The notes beneath the pieces are model-generated. The model saw only the letters and a list, made by a program, of their open reading frames with translations. It did no database searches and was not told the DNA's origin. Below, piece by piece: positions 22,235-34,687 of a stretch of 41,553 nt of DNA. This stretch comes from Collodictyon triciliatum (Eukaryota > CRuMs). Numbering within the stretch: the first letter of the stretch is position 1; each line of letters opens with the position of its first letter. The position numbers and the translations under genes are program-made. The DNA is taken from NCBI GenBank assembly GCA_043381765.1, contig JBHJMP010000118.1:1-41553 (forward strand), read 5' to 3'.

Positions 22235-25200
22235 CTAAATGGATGAATTGCTTGGGACAAGATCTGCGGTGGGTGGCTCCTGTATAAGTAAATGAAAAAA
22301 AATATGTTTTAAGGAGTACCAAAGAAAACTTAGTTGCACAAGGAGAGGAGGGAGGAANNNNNNNNNNNNNNNNNNNNNNNNNNNNNNNNNNNNNNNNNNN
22401 NNNNNNNNNNNNNNNNNNNNNNNNNNNNNNNNNNNNNNNNNNNNNNNNNNNNNNNNNNNNNNNNNNNNNNNNNNNNNNNNNNNNNNNNNNNNNNNNNNNN
22501 NNNNNNNNNNNNNNNNNNNNNNNNNNNNNNNNNNNNNNNNNNNNNNNNNNNNNNNNTGAATAACAAACAACGATATCTTACGTGGTCTTTCAGCTCCAGT
22601 TTACGAATAATTTCATAATCTGGATTGCTCTGCTCGTTCCAACAAGGCAGAAGTGTGATGCCGGGAGGCGCCTTCTTGATGTTCGATTTTCCTTCTCTGT
22701 TGCGGATGCGCAAGCGACTGAGAGCAGTCAGAGCAATAATTCCGACAGGAAGCTCATCAATCTGTAGGAATGGAAATATAATTATGAGTTCAAAATAGTG
22801 GCCTGACTTTTCGACATTTATACATTTAACAAACCGAATTATCACGGATATCCAACTGTACAAGGCCCCTTAAAGAGCATAGTCCTGGTGGTAGTGATGA
22901 CAACTGATTTTGAGAGACATCAATACGAGTGAGGCCATACAAGCATGATATTTCTGGAGGTAGTGATGACAGCTGATTTTGAGAGACATCAAGGCGAGTT
23001 AGGCAATTCAGGCGTGATATTTGAGCAGGTACTGATGATATCTGTAAATCATGGTAAATGAGAAAAAAAATAGAGCTTCGAACGAAATTTCTTCAATAAT
23101 TGAAATGAGATTAAACACACTTTTTTCATAAAGGTTGGTAAATGAAAAAATAATACTGCAAACCTGATTATTTGATAAGTCCAGATACACAAGGTTTGTA
23201 AGAGTAAAGCATGGCTTCGGGAAAGATTCAACCTGAAAATGAGATGTAGGTTACAGTAAAAGTAATATTTATATGAAAAGTATGGTTGTTTTAGATGTTA
23301 TGAAATATTACTTTGTTTGAATGGACGTAGAGTTTCTTTAGCCCAACTAAATGCTTGAGCGAATCAGGAATCTGGGAGAGCTTCATATTGCCCATCCACA
23401 GCGAGGTTGCATGTTGGATTCCATGATTGTTAGGAGTGTATCGCACATTCACAAGTGGAAATTCTTCTAATTCTTCAAGGATACCAGAGCTTAATGGCTG
23501 TTTACGATGTTCAATCTCATTTGGCCGCAAATCGTCGTTAATCACTTGTGATGCAAACGAGAGTTCTTGCTCAGAAAGCGAATGGGTCGCATGGACATCA
23601 GGCTGGTCAAGCTTGGATATTATTTTTCCATCAAGCCTCAAAGCCATCACTTTCTCAAGTAATCTTTTTGACAATTCGTCTTTCTTTTTCTGCAGATGAG
23701 TCACCAATTGGCTGTAAAATAATTCCTTAACTTTTCTCTTCGTAGCTTTGGAGTTACTGGCGGCATCTTCCTCCATAGACAATTCAACGAAAGCAGAAAT
23801 GTCATCTGGTGATATGTGATACATCTCAACCATTGTGCTTTCATCCAGTTTATCTTGAATTTCTTGGAATCTTTCCCAGCCCATTTGATTTGAAATTGTA
23901 TCGCTTAGTTTTAAAAAGCCATGTTCTCGAAGCCACTCCACAAATTCGCCCTGGTTCATATCAGCCAAAGGAGTATATTTAATTGGAATCAATTCATTCA
24001 TCGTCTTTTGAGAAAGCCTTTGTTTACCTGATTCCAATTCATCCAAGTATGCACAAACTTGATTTAAAGAAGGTCGGAGCTTGTAGTTTTGCCTCCAGCA
24101 TGCCCTGATAAGATGGTTATACTCACGAGTGGCTTCTTTCGGTATTTGAGGTCGTAATCCCCTCATGACAAAACTCTGCGTTTGTGCTTCATTCTGGAAA
24201 GGATCGACGCCAGAAAACATGTACCAAACGAGCATTCCCAAGGCATACACATTACTTGGTTCTCCTCGATGGCCAATATTGACTTTTTCCTCACCATACA
24301 TGTAAGGATTATCATCATAAAACGGCTTAGATGAAAGTTCATGAATTTCCGGTGCTTGCCAATTAGCAGTTCCGTCTTGTTTGTCCTCGCCAAATTTCGT
24401 CGGTAAGCTTGACCCGACTTTATCAACTCGACGACGGCTCACTATTCCGAAATCCACAATTTTTACCGTTGTTTCGCCCGCAATCATAACGTTGTCGGCC
24501 TTCAAATCCTCGTGGTAAAGGTGTTGAGAATGCATGAAAATGAGACCCTTGCACAGTTGTTTTGTGTAAGATATAATTTGAGGCAATGTTGGTTTAATAT
24601 TTTTCTTCTCCAACATCGCTTTCAACGAAATACCTGCATTCTCCATAACCATGAAAAAGTCGTCGTCTTTGCGATACACGCCGGACAATTTGACAATATT
24701 CTCACATTCATAACATTCATGTAGAAACTTGCTCTCAAAAATGAGTGATTGAATCACCTTACTGAGGGTCTGCTCCTTGCTCTTCTGCATAGTTTGGATT
24801 TTCACCACAGCACTTTTTCCTTCGTATGTTGTTGTATAAACTCGCCCATACGACCCCTTTGCGAGATAACTCGAAAGTTCTATTTTTTCATCAATCCACT
24901 GTTTCTTCAATTCTCCGTCGATTGAATCCAGCTCAAGAGTTGCTTCAGCAGATTGCGGCGTCTTTTTCTTTTTCGCTCTCACCACAGAGTTGAATCTCCT
25001 TGATATCCCTTTTTCAAGTATTAAATCATTTACTAGTTTTCGATAATTTTTAATCAAATTATCATTAAGTTTTAAAAAACATGTATAATAATATATTGAT
25101 TGAATAAACCTTGTTCAAGATAGACGCGCCCTTGCTTTACTTCACTTGCTTCCAATTGATGGCTCTCAGTACACTCATTCAATTTAGAGTCATCTATCTT

Positions 25201-28200
25201 TCCCGAAGTTTTAATGTAGCCGCGTAATCCATGACGTTGACATTCTGGACATTCAAATTGGTATTCTTTCACAAAATCTTGTCGAATCGATGATATTTGT
25301 TCGATGAAGGTTAAAAGAATATCGAAAATCCTGACGAATCTATCGCCTTCATCAATTTCATTTTCATATTTTCTAACCTTGACTGAAATATTCTTCTGGC
25401 GGATTTGGTACAAAATAATCAAGTCATTTCCAGGATGAAGTTGAATTTCATCCGTTCCTGTTTTGTAGGAAGCATTCAGATGTATGAACGCTACATCTCT
25501 GAAAAACTGGTCGTCATACTGAACTCCAGCTTGTGCCTCTTTTGACAAACGAAGTGCTTGAATGATGAAGTTGCTTTTGTCAGAGAGCTGGACCTCACCA
25601 TTGGTCATTATTTTTACCGATGTTTCAGCGATGCAGTTTGACTCTGGTTTTTCATTCCACAAGGACTTAATATTGCTACAATCTTCCATCAGTGAGGGAA
25701 AGGCGATACATTCTTTGTTAAATTGAACCCCAAGGCCGAAATGGTCAAAGATTCGAAGAATTGTACTGAACACTTGTTCATCTAGTTCTATACTCAACTC
25801 TTGTTTTATTTGGTCTTTTAGCTTTCTCAACAAAATAATGCCATGTGTGTCCTTACTGATACCTTTGAAGCTGAAGACACAGCGATATATGTTGATGAGG
25901 AATAGGGGGTCTAAAAAGATACGATCTCTAGCACTTGTAATATCTGAGTACCAAATGATCGAACCAAGGTCGTGGAGGAAACTGAGAGCACTTTCGCAAA
26001 AGCTTTCATCCTTTCCTTGCGATATCCTGCAGAAATCTTTGACACCCTGGAGAGATTCATATGGCATTGAAGCCTTTGATTCCAGGTAACTCTTGATAGA
26101 AATGTAATCTTTAGAGACAAGCTTCATCACATTATCCAGCTGGGTCATTCCTTTGTATATCAATTCCTTCAAATCTGAAATGTGTTCTCCACTCTTATTG
26201 CTAACTTTCAATTCTGTGTTGATGAAGATGTGGTGAGCCTTTTTATTCGGTTTTTGTTCATTTATTTTTCTTGATTCTCTCAATTTCTTCATGCATCTCT
26301 TGGCTATAATTTTTAACTTCAGAATCCTGATAAGTCCCAGCGATGATGATTTTTGAACCAGGTGCAAAGTCATCAAGCATCTTAATCCACCGATCGAGGT
26401 TATTCTTCTTCTTGTCTTGGTCGAGTCTGTACAGAATTAAAACGAGGGCGCCTGATGACAAAAAGAACGGGTGTGTTACTTGGAACTCGTCTTGTCCCCC
26501 AAAGTCCCATACACGAACTGTGATTGGTTCATGCTCACCACGCACAGAAAATTCATGAATATCAACGTGTGCAATACCATCGGTTCGCTCTCGCTTCTGG
26601 TCTGTGGTGTTCTTGAAATCCTCAGATTTCTGTGAGATTGACTTTGAGAGTGTGGTTTTTCCTGTTTCACCCTCGCCAAGAAGCAATAATCTTCCTTGTG
26701 TCCAGCGCATAGACCGTAAGGAGAGGATACTGGGGTCTCGAAAGACTATGATGCTTTATTGTTCTCGCTAGGAGAAAAGGGGAAAGGTAGGCACAGCCAG
26801 GCGTAGGAGGGGCCCATAAGTATGGGAGAAGACGCCTAAGTGTGGCTCATCCTTATTTAAGCCGCTTGCGTGTCTCTTCCTCGAAATTTTCCTGGTGAAC
26901 TGTGTTCCAGAAATGTATAGTCCCTTGCAAAAGGGCGTTTGTTACATAGACCCTCCCTTGAGACCCAATAGGAAATTAATCACAGATTCTGATCCTTGTT
27001 CAATCACGTCCAGTGGTATATTAATTATTGGGTTGCCTTTAACATAGAGTCCCCTCTTCAACAGTTTCATTTCAGCCAGCTCATATGGTAACATCTCAAT
27101 CTATCATAAAAAGAGAGGGTCAAAAATCACTCGCACATAAATTTCAAGTTAATGACCGGACAATAAATGTAAAAAATAAACATCGGGATGCGGGGCAACC
27201 TGGTTGTCTCTAACATCTAGACTTTTGAGATTACTCAAGATACTGATTTGGGGTGGAATTCCTACCAACTAAAAGAAAAAATGGGTGAAAATGAATAATT
27301 TTTTTGTAAAACTTCGTCACCATTACTGATTTCAAAGTACCTTGTTCTTGGACAGATTTAAATTTTCCAAGGAACCCAACTGGAACAAGATATCTGGTAT
27401 CGACGTCAACTATTGATTCCAAGGTGAGTGTGCCGAGCGAAGGAAAAAGATAAATAGGCAAAATGATAAGATACTTTGCGATGCAAATATTTTGTTTTTT
27501 CTAGTAAAAACAAAAAAAAAACCTGATTGGAGGAGAAATCATATGCCTTTTTGTGAGGAAGAAGGATAATTTCGTTTGGTATTCTACGAAGGTTTTTTTG
27601 TGACATATGCACACCATCCTCCACAAGACTGATTGAATCCAGAAAACTTTGAACACTCTCAGCAAACTTGTTATTTTGCAGGTTGAGATATCTTAAAACC
27701 TCTAACCTCTTTAAGTCTGGAATTTCTGAAACCTACAAAAGTATACGAAAAGAATCTTATCATAGTATCATATTTTACACAAATTCGAGTCGAGTACATC
27801 AAATCCAATATGATTGAAAAGACAGAGATTGATGCTATAATACCTCATTGTGAGACGCAGATAGCTCCTGGAGTGATGGCATCTCGCCAATAAATGCTGG
27901 GATTTCACTAAGCTAAAGCCAGAAAATAAGATTTGGATGCGTAGTAAAGTAATTACATGGCTCATGTTTATCAAGCGAATATGACTAATATTTAAACCTA
28001 TTGAAGCATATGCACCTTATTATAATCGACAGTGAGCGCGCTTAGATATCTAAGATTTGAAATCCCATGAGGGAGGTACGACAAAAGATTTTGGGCTAAA
28101 TGTAATCTCTGAAGTTTGGTGATAGAGGATATGGCATCAGGTATGAACGAAAGTCTGTTACGCTTGAGATCGACTCCCACAAGATTTGTAATTCCCAATA

Positions 28201-28775
28201 ATCCCTCTGGGAGGGAGGAGAGTGAGTTTTCACCAAGTCGCAATTCGTCAAGCTTCTTTAAGTTACTCAAGTCTTCAGGGAGATGGTTAATTACATTTCC
28301 TTCTAGGGAGAGAACCGTCAGATTTGTTGCATTATGAATTCCGTATGGAAGTTCTGGGAGTTGGTTGTGATCCAAGAGTAACTCGACCAGCTTCGACATA
28401 ACAGACAGTGCTCTGGGAAGGGAATGGATAGAGTTATGGCTCAAGTGTAATCTTGAAAGAGAGAGAAGGGCTGACAACTCTTCTGGTAGGGAGGTAAGTT
28501 GGTTTTGATCCAAACCCAAGCTCCGTTAGCCCTGATAGGAGAGATATCTGAGGTGAAAGGAAGGACAGCCCTACATTTGTTAAGTGGAGGACAACCAAAT
28601 TTGTCATCAAGTAAAGGTCATCTGGTGCCCGAGGAATGCCGGTGTTTTCAATGATGAGGTTGTAGGCATTGCAAAAATTAAGATCGGCGGTAAGTGCATA
28701 CATATAGGCAGAAGACTCAAGAAGTCTGAGTCCAGGGCTGTTCTGGAGAAGTGTTGTGGTCCCCTTTGCTGCCAT
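22235..28775 (-). CDS. Roco protein kinase: LRR-Roc-COR-kinase-SAM-like-LRR
   Basis: LRRK-type signalling protein, about 1731 residues after correcting two single-base frameshifts. Exons: 28775-28016, 27912-27844, 27732-27523, 27409-27341, 27268-27200, 27100-26946, 26753-25110, 25032-23312, 23232-23164, 23041-22835, 22761-22582 and 22279-22235. Domains: N-terminal LRRs about 60-440; Roc GTPase with P-loop GEGETGKTT and switch WDFGGQDEF; COR to about 990; kinase about 1040-1325 with GSYGRVY, AVVKIQ, HEDLKADN, VDFG and APE; SAM-like helices near 1350-1415 (GEFVEWLREHGFLKL); and more LRRs about 1530-1690. The family joins GTPase and Ser/Thr kinase in one chain, and Roc-COR dimerises. Odd points: HED in place of HRD, and LRRs after the kinase. 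An alternative start lies 22 codons upstream at 28841. The 27100-26946 / 26753 junction is the least certain; two genes split there is the alternative. Confidence 0.9.
22358..22556. other. Assembly gap (199 N)
   Basis: N run inside the last visible Roco intron. The flanking exons (22761-22582 and 22279-22235) are both phase 0, so they join directly if the gap is purely intronic; a small in-phase exon inside it cannot be excluded. Confidence 1.
22901..23038 (-). repeat. Tandem 69-bp LRR duplication
   Basis: Two adjacent 69-bp units (22901-22969 and 22970-23038) inside one Roco exon. They are clearly similar at DNA level and share the 17-nt core CTGATTTTGAGAGACAT. Each encodes one 23-residue LRR containing DVSQNQLSSLPPE or the close relative RLDVSQNQL. 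This is a recent duplication relative to the other, diverged LRRs. Confidence 0.9.
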
Positions 28776-29051
28776 GGTGCGGCTGCTTTCTGCTCTCAAA
28801 AAATGAAATGAAACAATATACAGCATTAGGAGGGCAATCACAACAACCTGCTTTCAACCATGACCTTGATGCGCCTTGTGTACGATTCCTCCACCTTAGC
28901 CCTTTGCAACAGGTTTTTTGTTGTTGCTCTTTCTCTGTCCACTCTCTTTGGCACCGTCTCTACCTTTGCAGTGTTTGCTTTCTGTCCTTTTCCTTTTCCT
29001 TTTTCTTTTTCTCTTTATTTTTCTTTTTCTCTTTATTTTTCTTTTTCTTTT

Positions 29052-29127
<76 letters not shown>

Positions 29128-29684
29128 TTCTCTTAGCTTTTTTTCGTATTGCGCCACCTTTCATTCCCTGGTTGTAGTGTGTGGGCAATAGAAGTGCTGT
29201 GCGGTACTTCTGTCCTCGGTCTGAATGGTGCCACGCATTTGGCGTTTCAACAAAGCTAATAAATCAAAAAAAGTCTTCCAGAATTGATCAGAATATTCGT
29301 TGAAATAGTACAAATTCTGGATAATTCATTGTATGACATCGTGTTATAGTCACCACTGTAGCAAATCTTAGCTCAATGCTATGATCGATTTTACATTGAT
29401 TCTATCTTTATTAGTAAAAATCTATAGAAATTTTGAACAATTGCTTGTGGAATATACTGAAAAATGTGGGTTGATTATCTTGTTTTGGTTTGTTAACTTT
29501 ATCAATTATGGAATATATTAATTTTGATATTTACCACTATACAATCAGTAATTATGGGCATACATATATCAATAGTACCAACAGCATTATAAAGTCTATA
29601 ATATACGTCTATTTTTATTCAACAACTTCGCTATGCCTTATTCCACACCCACACGAGCCCCAAACGCCTTCGCAAGATAACAAG
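28776..29684. other. Spacer upstream of Roco with a long poly-T tract
   Basis: Holds the Roco upstream region on the minus strand and low-complexity sequence: T-rich TCTTTT units from about 28985, then an uninterrupted T run of 71 at 29054-29124. Poly-Phe and poly-Lys ORFs here are artefacts. From 29130 to 29684 nothing was recognised except that the possible small minus-strand gene ends at 29685. Confidence 0.6.
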
Positions 29685-30345
29685 CTAAACCATCACAAGA
29701 AGATTCAAAGCTGAAGGCAAAACGACATCGTGGATGAGCAAGAGACGCACAAGCTTCGACGATGTGCAGCCCTCCATTCGTCTTAGTCCGCCTTGCAACA
29801 AATAATCCTGGTAAACACGCGCTACAATTCCATCTGCGCCATTTATCTTTACTAAAAAAAGAAGAAAAAAAAAGAGAAAAGGGTCAATAATACCCCACTC
29901 GAATCATTTTAGATGTAGAATAAACTTCCCTCCCTCAGATGATGCAAGTTTGGTTGTGCTCTGTTTGCAAACATCCGCGCCCCAGATTTCCCCTGCCCCT
30001 GCGCTATTATTTCCTTTGTTTGCTTGGGTGGCACTAGAAATTTTTATGATACCATATAAAGTCCGATCGACCAATCTATTTCCTGTTCAGAAAGCCACAA
30101 CAACAGCAACAAAACATCATCAGCATTAATCTGGTTCCTCACATACTTTGTCGCCCTGATTCAGCCAAGTTTCTGCCGTCACACAGAGACTCACGCAACC
30201 AAGACAACGACACCAAACAAAGCGAACAGTCATAAGCGCCAGCAAACTCACATCGAACGGAAGCGGGATGTGCCGTCGGACACATCGCACACAATGCGGC
30301 CCTTCAAAGCAGAGTCCGCCAAGAGCGACTGACGCACAACCACAT
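29685..30345 (-). CDS. Possible small gene of unknown function
   Basis: Tentative. Three pieces join in phase: a stretch from about 30345 down to 30252 (reading VVVRQSLLADSALKGRIVCD, then DVSDGTSRFRS) ending at a strong GTGAGT donor; a 26-nt micro-exon 30172-30147; and 29851-29685, which follows a T-rich acceptor and reads INGADGIVARVYQDYLLQGG, then LRLLL-type hydrophobic sequence to TAG. The product would be about 100 residues. No start codon was found in frame, and the upper end approaches or overlaps the divergent MPP10 5' end. The composition is protein-like in all three pieces, but another frame of the last piece is also open. It was not matched to any family. Confidence 0.3.
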
Positions 30346-30378
30346 TTGTAGCCCAACCTTTCGGCCGCAGAGCAGGAC

Positions 30379-33300
30379 ATGAATCGCAGCAAAAAGCCCA
30401 ACTCGCTGCCTGCTGTGAAGCAGACAGAAAGCCCGGCTCTCTTCCCGGTCGATGTGGAGGCGAAGCTGGAAGGCTTTGTCGGACGGGCCGTGGATTTGGC
30501 TGAAAAGACTCCGTTCGAGTTTCTTGTCCCTGATGCGGATCTTCAGCAGCAGTCGCGGCAATGCGCACACGGCTTCTTGGAATTGGGTATCCCTTCGATA
30601 GTCTGGCCATCAGTTTTCTGGGCTTTTAGTCATATCCTCCTTTCATACTCTATACTTTATTTTATTTTGTTGCATATTCAATATGTCCCACGTGCGGACC
30701 TCTTTTGGGGCTGCGTACATGAATTAAATCATTTGCCTAAACCTTCCTTGGAATATGTAAAACTACAGGCCTTCGCTTCCAACCGAAACACCCTCAGTTT
30801 CTCGACCGAATCCAGTTCGAACCGCTCGATCATCAGCAGTACTGGGAGGCGATGCTTCTCTTTCTAAACCCTACCATCTCCCAGGCTGAGCAAATGATGC
30901 GTGAAACAGATCCATTCGGGCCGCTTGAGTCTCTTCACAAGATTGCTGTTTGTGCTCTTATACTAATGCGATGTTGGTTGCATGCGCCTCCTTTCTCATC
31001 GTATATATTTTCTTTCGATCTATGCTTTTCGATCTACGTTTTTTTTTTTTTGTGTTTGCTTTGTGTTATGAATATGTGTTGCTCCTCTCTATTAGCACGG
31101 AGAAATGTCTGGTATTCAAGAAGCTAACCTCGAAGAAGATGGTGAAGATAATCAGTGTGAAGAAGACGAAAAAGATGATATAGAAGGTAATGAAGAAGAG
31201 GATGAAGATGAGAATGAAGATGAAGATGAGGATGGACAAGAAGAGGAAGGTGGTGAAGATGAAGATGAAGATAATGAGGAAGATGCTGATGACGAGGAAA
31301 ATCCGCACAATGAATTTAATATGCGTGATGAGGATAACCTTAGCGAAGGAGAAGCTGATATCAGTGCCCCAGTATTGGACAAGAAAGAACTTGCTAAGCT
31401 GAAGGCGAAAAAAGTGAAAAGTATAATTTCTTCACTTATAATTAAGCATATTTATATAGACTGACTTAATTTAACACACCAAATTGTTATTCCTTCAGGC
31501 GAGTTGGAGGGACATGAAATGTTCTTTCGTTTGGGGGACATGGAAAAGTTCATTCGTGATGCCGAGGAAGCCGAATACGATGATCAAGATGAAGGGGATG
31601 AAAGCAGCTCTGAAGACGGTAAAGGCGCCGTAGTTATTTCCAAACCCAAATATGATAGCAATAATAATACTAATATTACTGCTATTAATAATAATAATAA
31701 AATACGAAAGCTGAAATCTAGTATATTACGAAAGTATGGGGTTGAAACCATCACTCAAAAGACAAAAATACGGTCTTAATTACCAAAAAAAAAAATAAAA
31801 TAAGTAATCGATGGCTAGCTATCCAAAGCCAACACCTCCACTATCCCGTACAAAATTGAAAGGAAATATAAAAAAATTAATCATTATGCACTGAAATAGA
31901 AACTCCCAGAAAAGGAAAACCTGCCAAGATGACAAAGAGTAAAGAGTTTGATGACCCACCCCTATTAGAATAATATATGCCTTTCTATTTGATTTTGTGA
32001 TTCTATTATTATAATCGCATCTAAAGTATTATTATGTTCATCCCGCCTTATCATATCTTTAAATTTTTCTAGAAACTATTGAATTCGCCGATGAAGAGGA
32101 TGACGAAGATGATGAGGGTGAATTCGATGAAGTTTACGACGATTTTGACGGAAGAGATGCAAAATACTCTGATTTCTTTGATAACCCCAACGAATCAAAG
32201 TGATCATTTTTCATTTTGTCACACTTTTCTCAATTTATAATTTTACTGGATTTTTAATGATTAAATATTAGTTTTTAAAAGAAAATAAACTAAAGAATCG
32301 TAACACATTCAGGAGTTATGACGAAGAATACATAAGCGATGAAGATCACGATTCCGATGCAGATGGTGGTGAGGATGATGGCGATGGTGCAGAGGATGAT
32401 GAAGGCGCTGATTTGGATGAAGAAGGAAAGACAGAGGATGATGATATTGGAAACGATGCAGACATTAAAGGCTTGATGAACTTGAATCAGCCGAGTTATT
32501 ATGCAACTGCTCTTATTCTTGATTAAAATATCCATATAACTTCAAAATCAAGATTCCACTCTGCAAAATATTTAAAACTCTAACGATGAGGTATTCTAGT
32601 TATCTTTTTTTTTTTTTAATTGCATATCTCTTTTTTAGAATCCAAGTTTGAACAAAAGATGGACAAGACAAGAGAGAAAATTAAGCAGTTGGAGGACATC
32701 AACGTCGAAAAAAAAATCTGGTCGATGATTGGAGAAGTCACTTCCAAGGAACGTCCTCTCAATTCTCTTCTTGAAGCAGATGTGGAATTTCAACAAGGCA
32801 TCAAAGTAAATTGCTTTTATCTAAACAAACCGTTCCACATTGTGTCAGCAATGTCCTTACGTATGCAAGGATGAATTATGTAGCAAAGATTTTACACAAT
32901 AGGCCAAACCTATCATCACAGAAGAGTTCACACAAACGATTGAAGAAATGATCAAGAAGAGGATTCGTGATGTAAGTTAAGCTCTGAAACATGATTTTTT
33001 TTTCCATTTTAACTCCTTTTTAGTAACGGACCCATTGTAGCATGCAGTTCATATCTTGTTTTCTTTTTCTGGAGATTAGGGGGAATTTGACGATGTTCTA
33101 CCAAAAGTTGCCTTGAACTTTAAAAGCAGAGAGGAAGTAGAACTCAATCAAGAAAAGAGCAAACAAGGTCTCGCTGAAGTCTACGAGGAAGAGGCGAGTC
33201 TCATTGCTTAGCTTTACGTCGGAGCTCCTTTTTTTTCCTTTTCCTTTTTTCCTTTTTTCCTTTTTTCCTTTTTTCCTTTTTTCCTTTTTTCCTTTTTTCC

Positions 33301-34687
33301 TTTTTTCCTTTTTTCCTTTTTTCCTTTTTTCCTTTTTTTTCCTTTTCTTTTTCTTTTTCTTTTTCTTTTTCTTTTTCTTTTTCTTTTTCTTTTTCTTTTT
33401 CTTTTTCTTTTTCTTTTTCTTTTTCTTTTTCTTTTTCTTTTGTATGTATGTATGTATGTATGTATGTATGTATGTATGTATGTATGTATGTATGTATGTA
33501 TGTATGTATGTATGTATGTATGTATGTATGTATATATGTGTGCGTTTAAATTAAAAAGATAGAACAAAATCAAAATCATTCAACTTTACCACCTACTTTC
33601 AAATCTATCCAGTACATGAAAAAAGCATTTGCAGCAGAGGATCCATCCACCCTAAAGGCGAAATATGACGAAATCACTGATATATTCAAAAGCCTTTGTT
33701 ACAAGTTGGATGCTTTATCAAACTTCCACTTTACACCAAAGCCCGTATGTTTGAACATAATTTAATATTTTCTTTATTCGTAATTATGAAGGTAGAGAAA
33801 ATTGTCTATGATGTTTTTTTTTAAGAGATCCCTCTCCCTTCCTCTCCCTTTCTTTCCCTTTCTTAGATTCACTTTTATTCATAGACGAACTGATAGCGAT
33901 ATACTCGTTGATTAATATCACCCACAGGTCAAAGCTGATTTGACTGTCGTCTCCAATGCGCCTGCACTGCACCTCGAAGAAATCACACCTGCCGTCTCTA
34001 GCACCGCTGCGAGACTTGCTCCGCAAGAAGTTTACTCCCGACCAGATCAACCGATGCTGGTAAGAAATGGCATTTATTGCCAGCTTGCTTGTTCTTTTGC
34101 ATATTGATTGCTTTTGGTTTCTGAGACATCCGTTGATTTTTCACATAGTGTTATTTTGATAGAGGGTAAAGGTATCATATGTATTCAACTCTACATTATG
34201 AAATTAGGGAGAAACCGAGAAATCGAGAGAGGACAGAAAGAGACTACGTCGACAGCGAAAAGAGAAGAGACGCAAGCAGCAGACCCAAAAAGAGCATAAA
34301 CAAAGGATTCTCGAAAAGATCGACCCGAACCTTGCTGCAAAGAATTCTCGCAAGCGAGCAGTCGAAGCCATTAAAAGCGATAAAAAGGTTTCTTTACTCG
34401 AACCCTAATCTTTGGTTCCACTTTCTCCAACTTCATTTTTCTGTCAAATTAGAATGAAAAAAAAAATTAAGAAAAAAAAAAAGAGATATCATGTTCTAAC
34501 AGTTGTATTGTCCTTTGTGCAGATTATCAAAGTCGGCGCGGGAGACAAGTCTCAGGGCGGTAATCTCAGTCGCTCAACTGCGTTCTTTGCTAAGCTCCAA
34601 AGCGATGTCACAAACAGCATCAAAAGCGCAACCGCCCCAAAGGCCAAGGAGAAACCCAAGCAGTCTGCAAGCAAACTCAAACTCTAA
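30379..34687 (+). CDS. MPP10: U3 small nucleolar RNP protein MPP10
   Basis: Component of the SSU processome that binds U3 snoRNA partners Imp3/Imp4 and is needed for 18S pre-rRNA cleavage in the nucleolus. Fourteen exons, 2139 nt, 712 residues: 30379-30586, 30769-30947, 31096-31420, 31499-31618, 31900-31938, 32073-32199, 32313-32494, 32639-32805, 32903-32971, 33080-33193, 33613-33744, 33928-34059, 34208-34387 and 34523-34687. Family features: long Asp/Glu-rich stretches (exons 3-7), DAKYSDFFDNP, KIWSMIGEVTSKERPLNSLL, AEVYEEEYMKK, LCYKLDALSNFHFTPKP, ALHLEEITPAVSSTAARLAP, a basic helix (RRQRKEKRRKQQTQKEHKQR) and the end STAFFAKLQSDV...SKLKL. The length is close to human MPHOSPH10 (681). The 39-nt exon 5 is probable rather than certain. 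Intron 10 has a GC donor. It is the only definite plus-strand gene. Confidence 0.95.
33230..33535. repeat. Three-part microsatellite in MPP10 intron 10
   Basis: Consecutive arrays of (CCTTTTTT)n from about 33236, then (CTTTTT)n from about 33350, then (GTAT)n at about 33441-33531. All lie between the GC donor at 33194 and the acceptor at 33612, so they are intronic. Open frames over them are artefacts. Confidence 0.95.

Noticed and set aside
28751-29191. Poly-Phe (plus) and poly-Lys (minus) ORFs
   Set aside because: Translation of a T-rich tract and a 71-base T run.
33204-33579. Cys/Met/Tyr and Lys/Arg repeat ORFs
   Set aside because: Microsatellites inside MPP10 intron 10.
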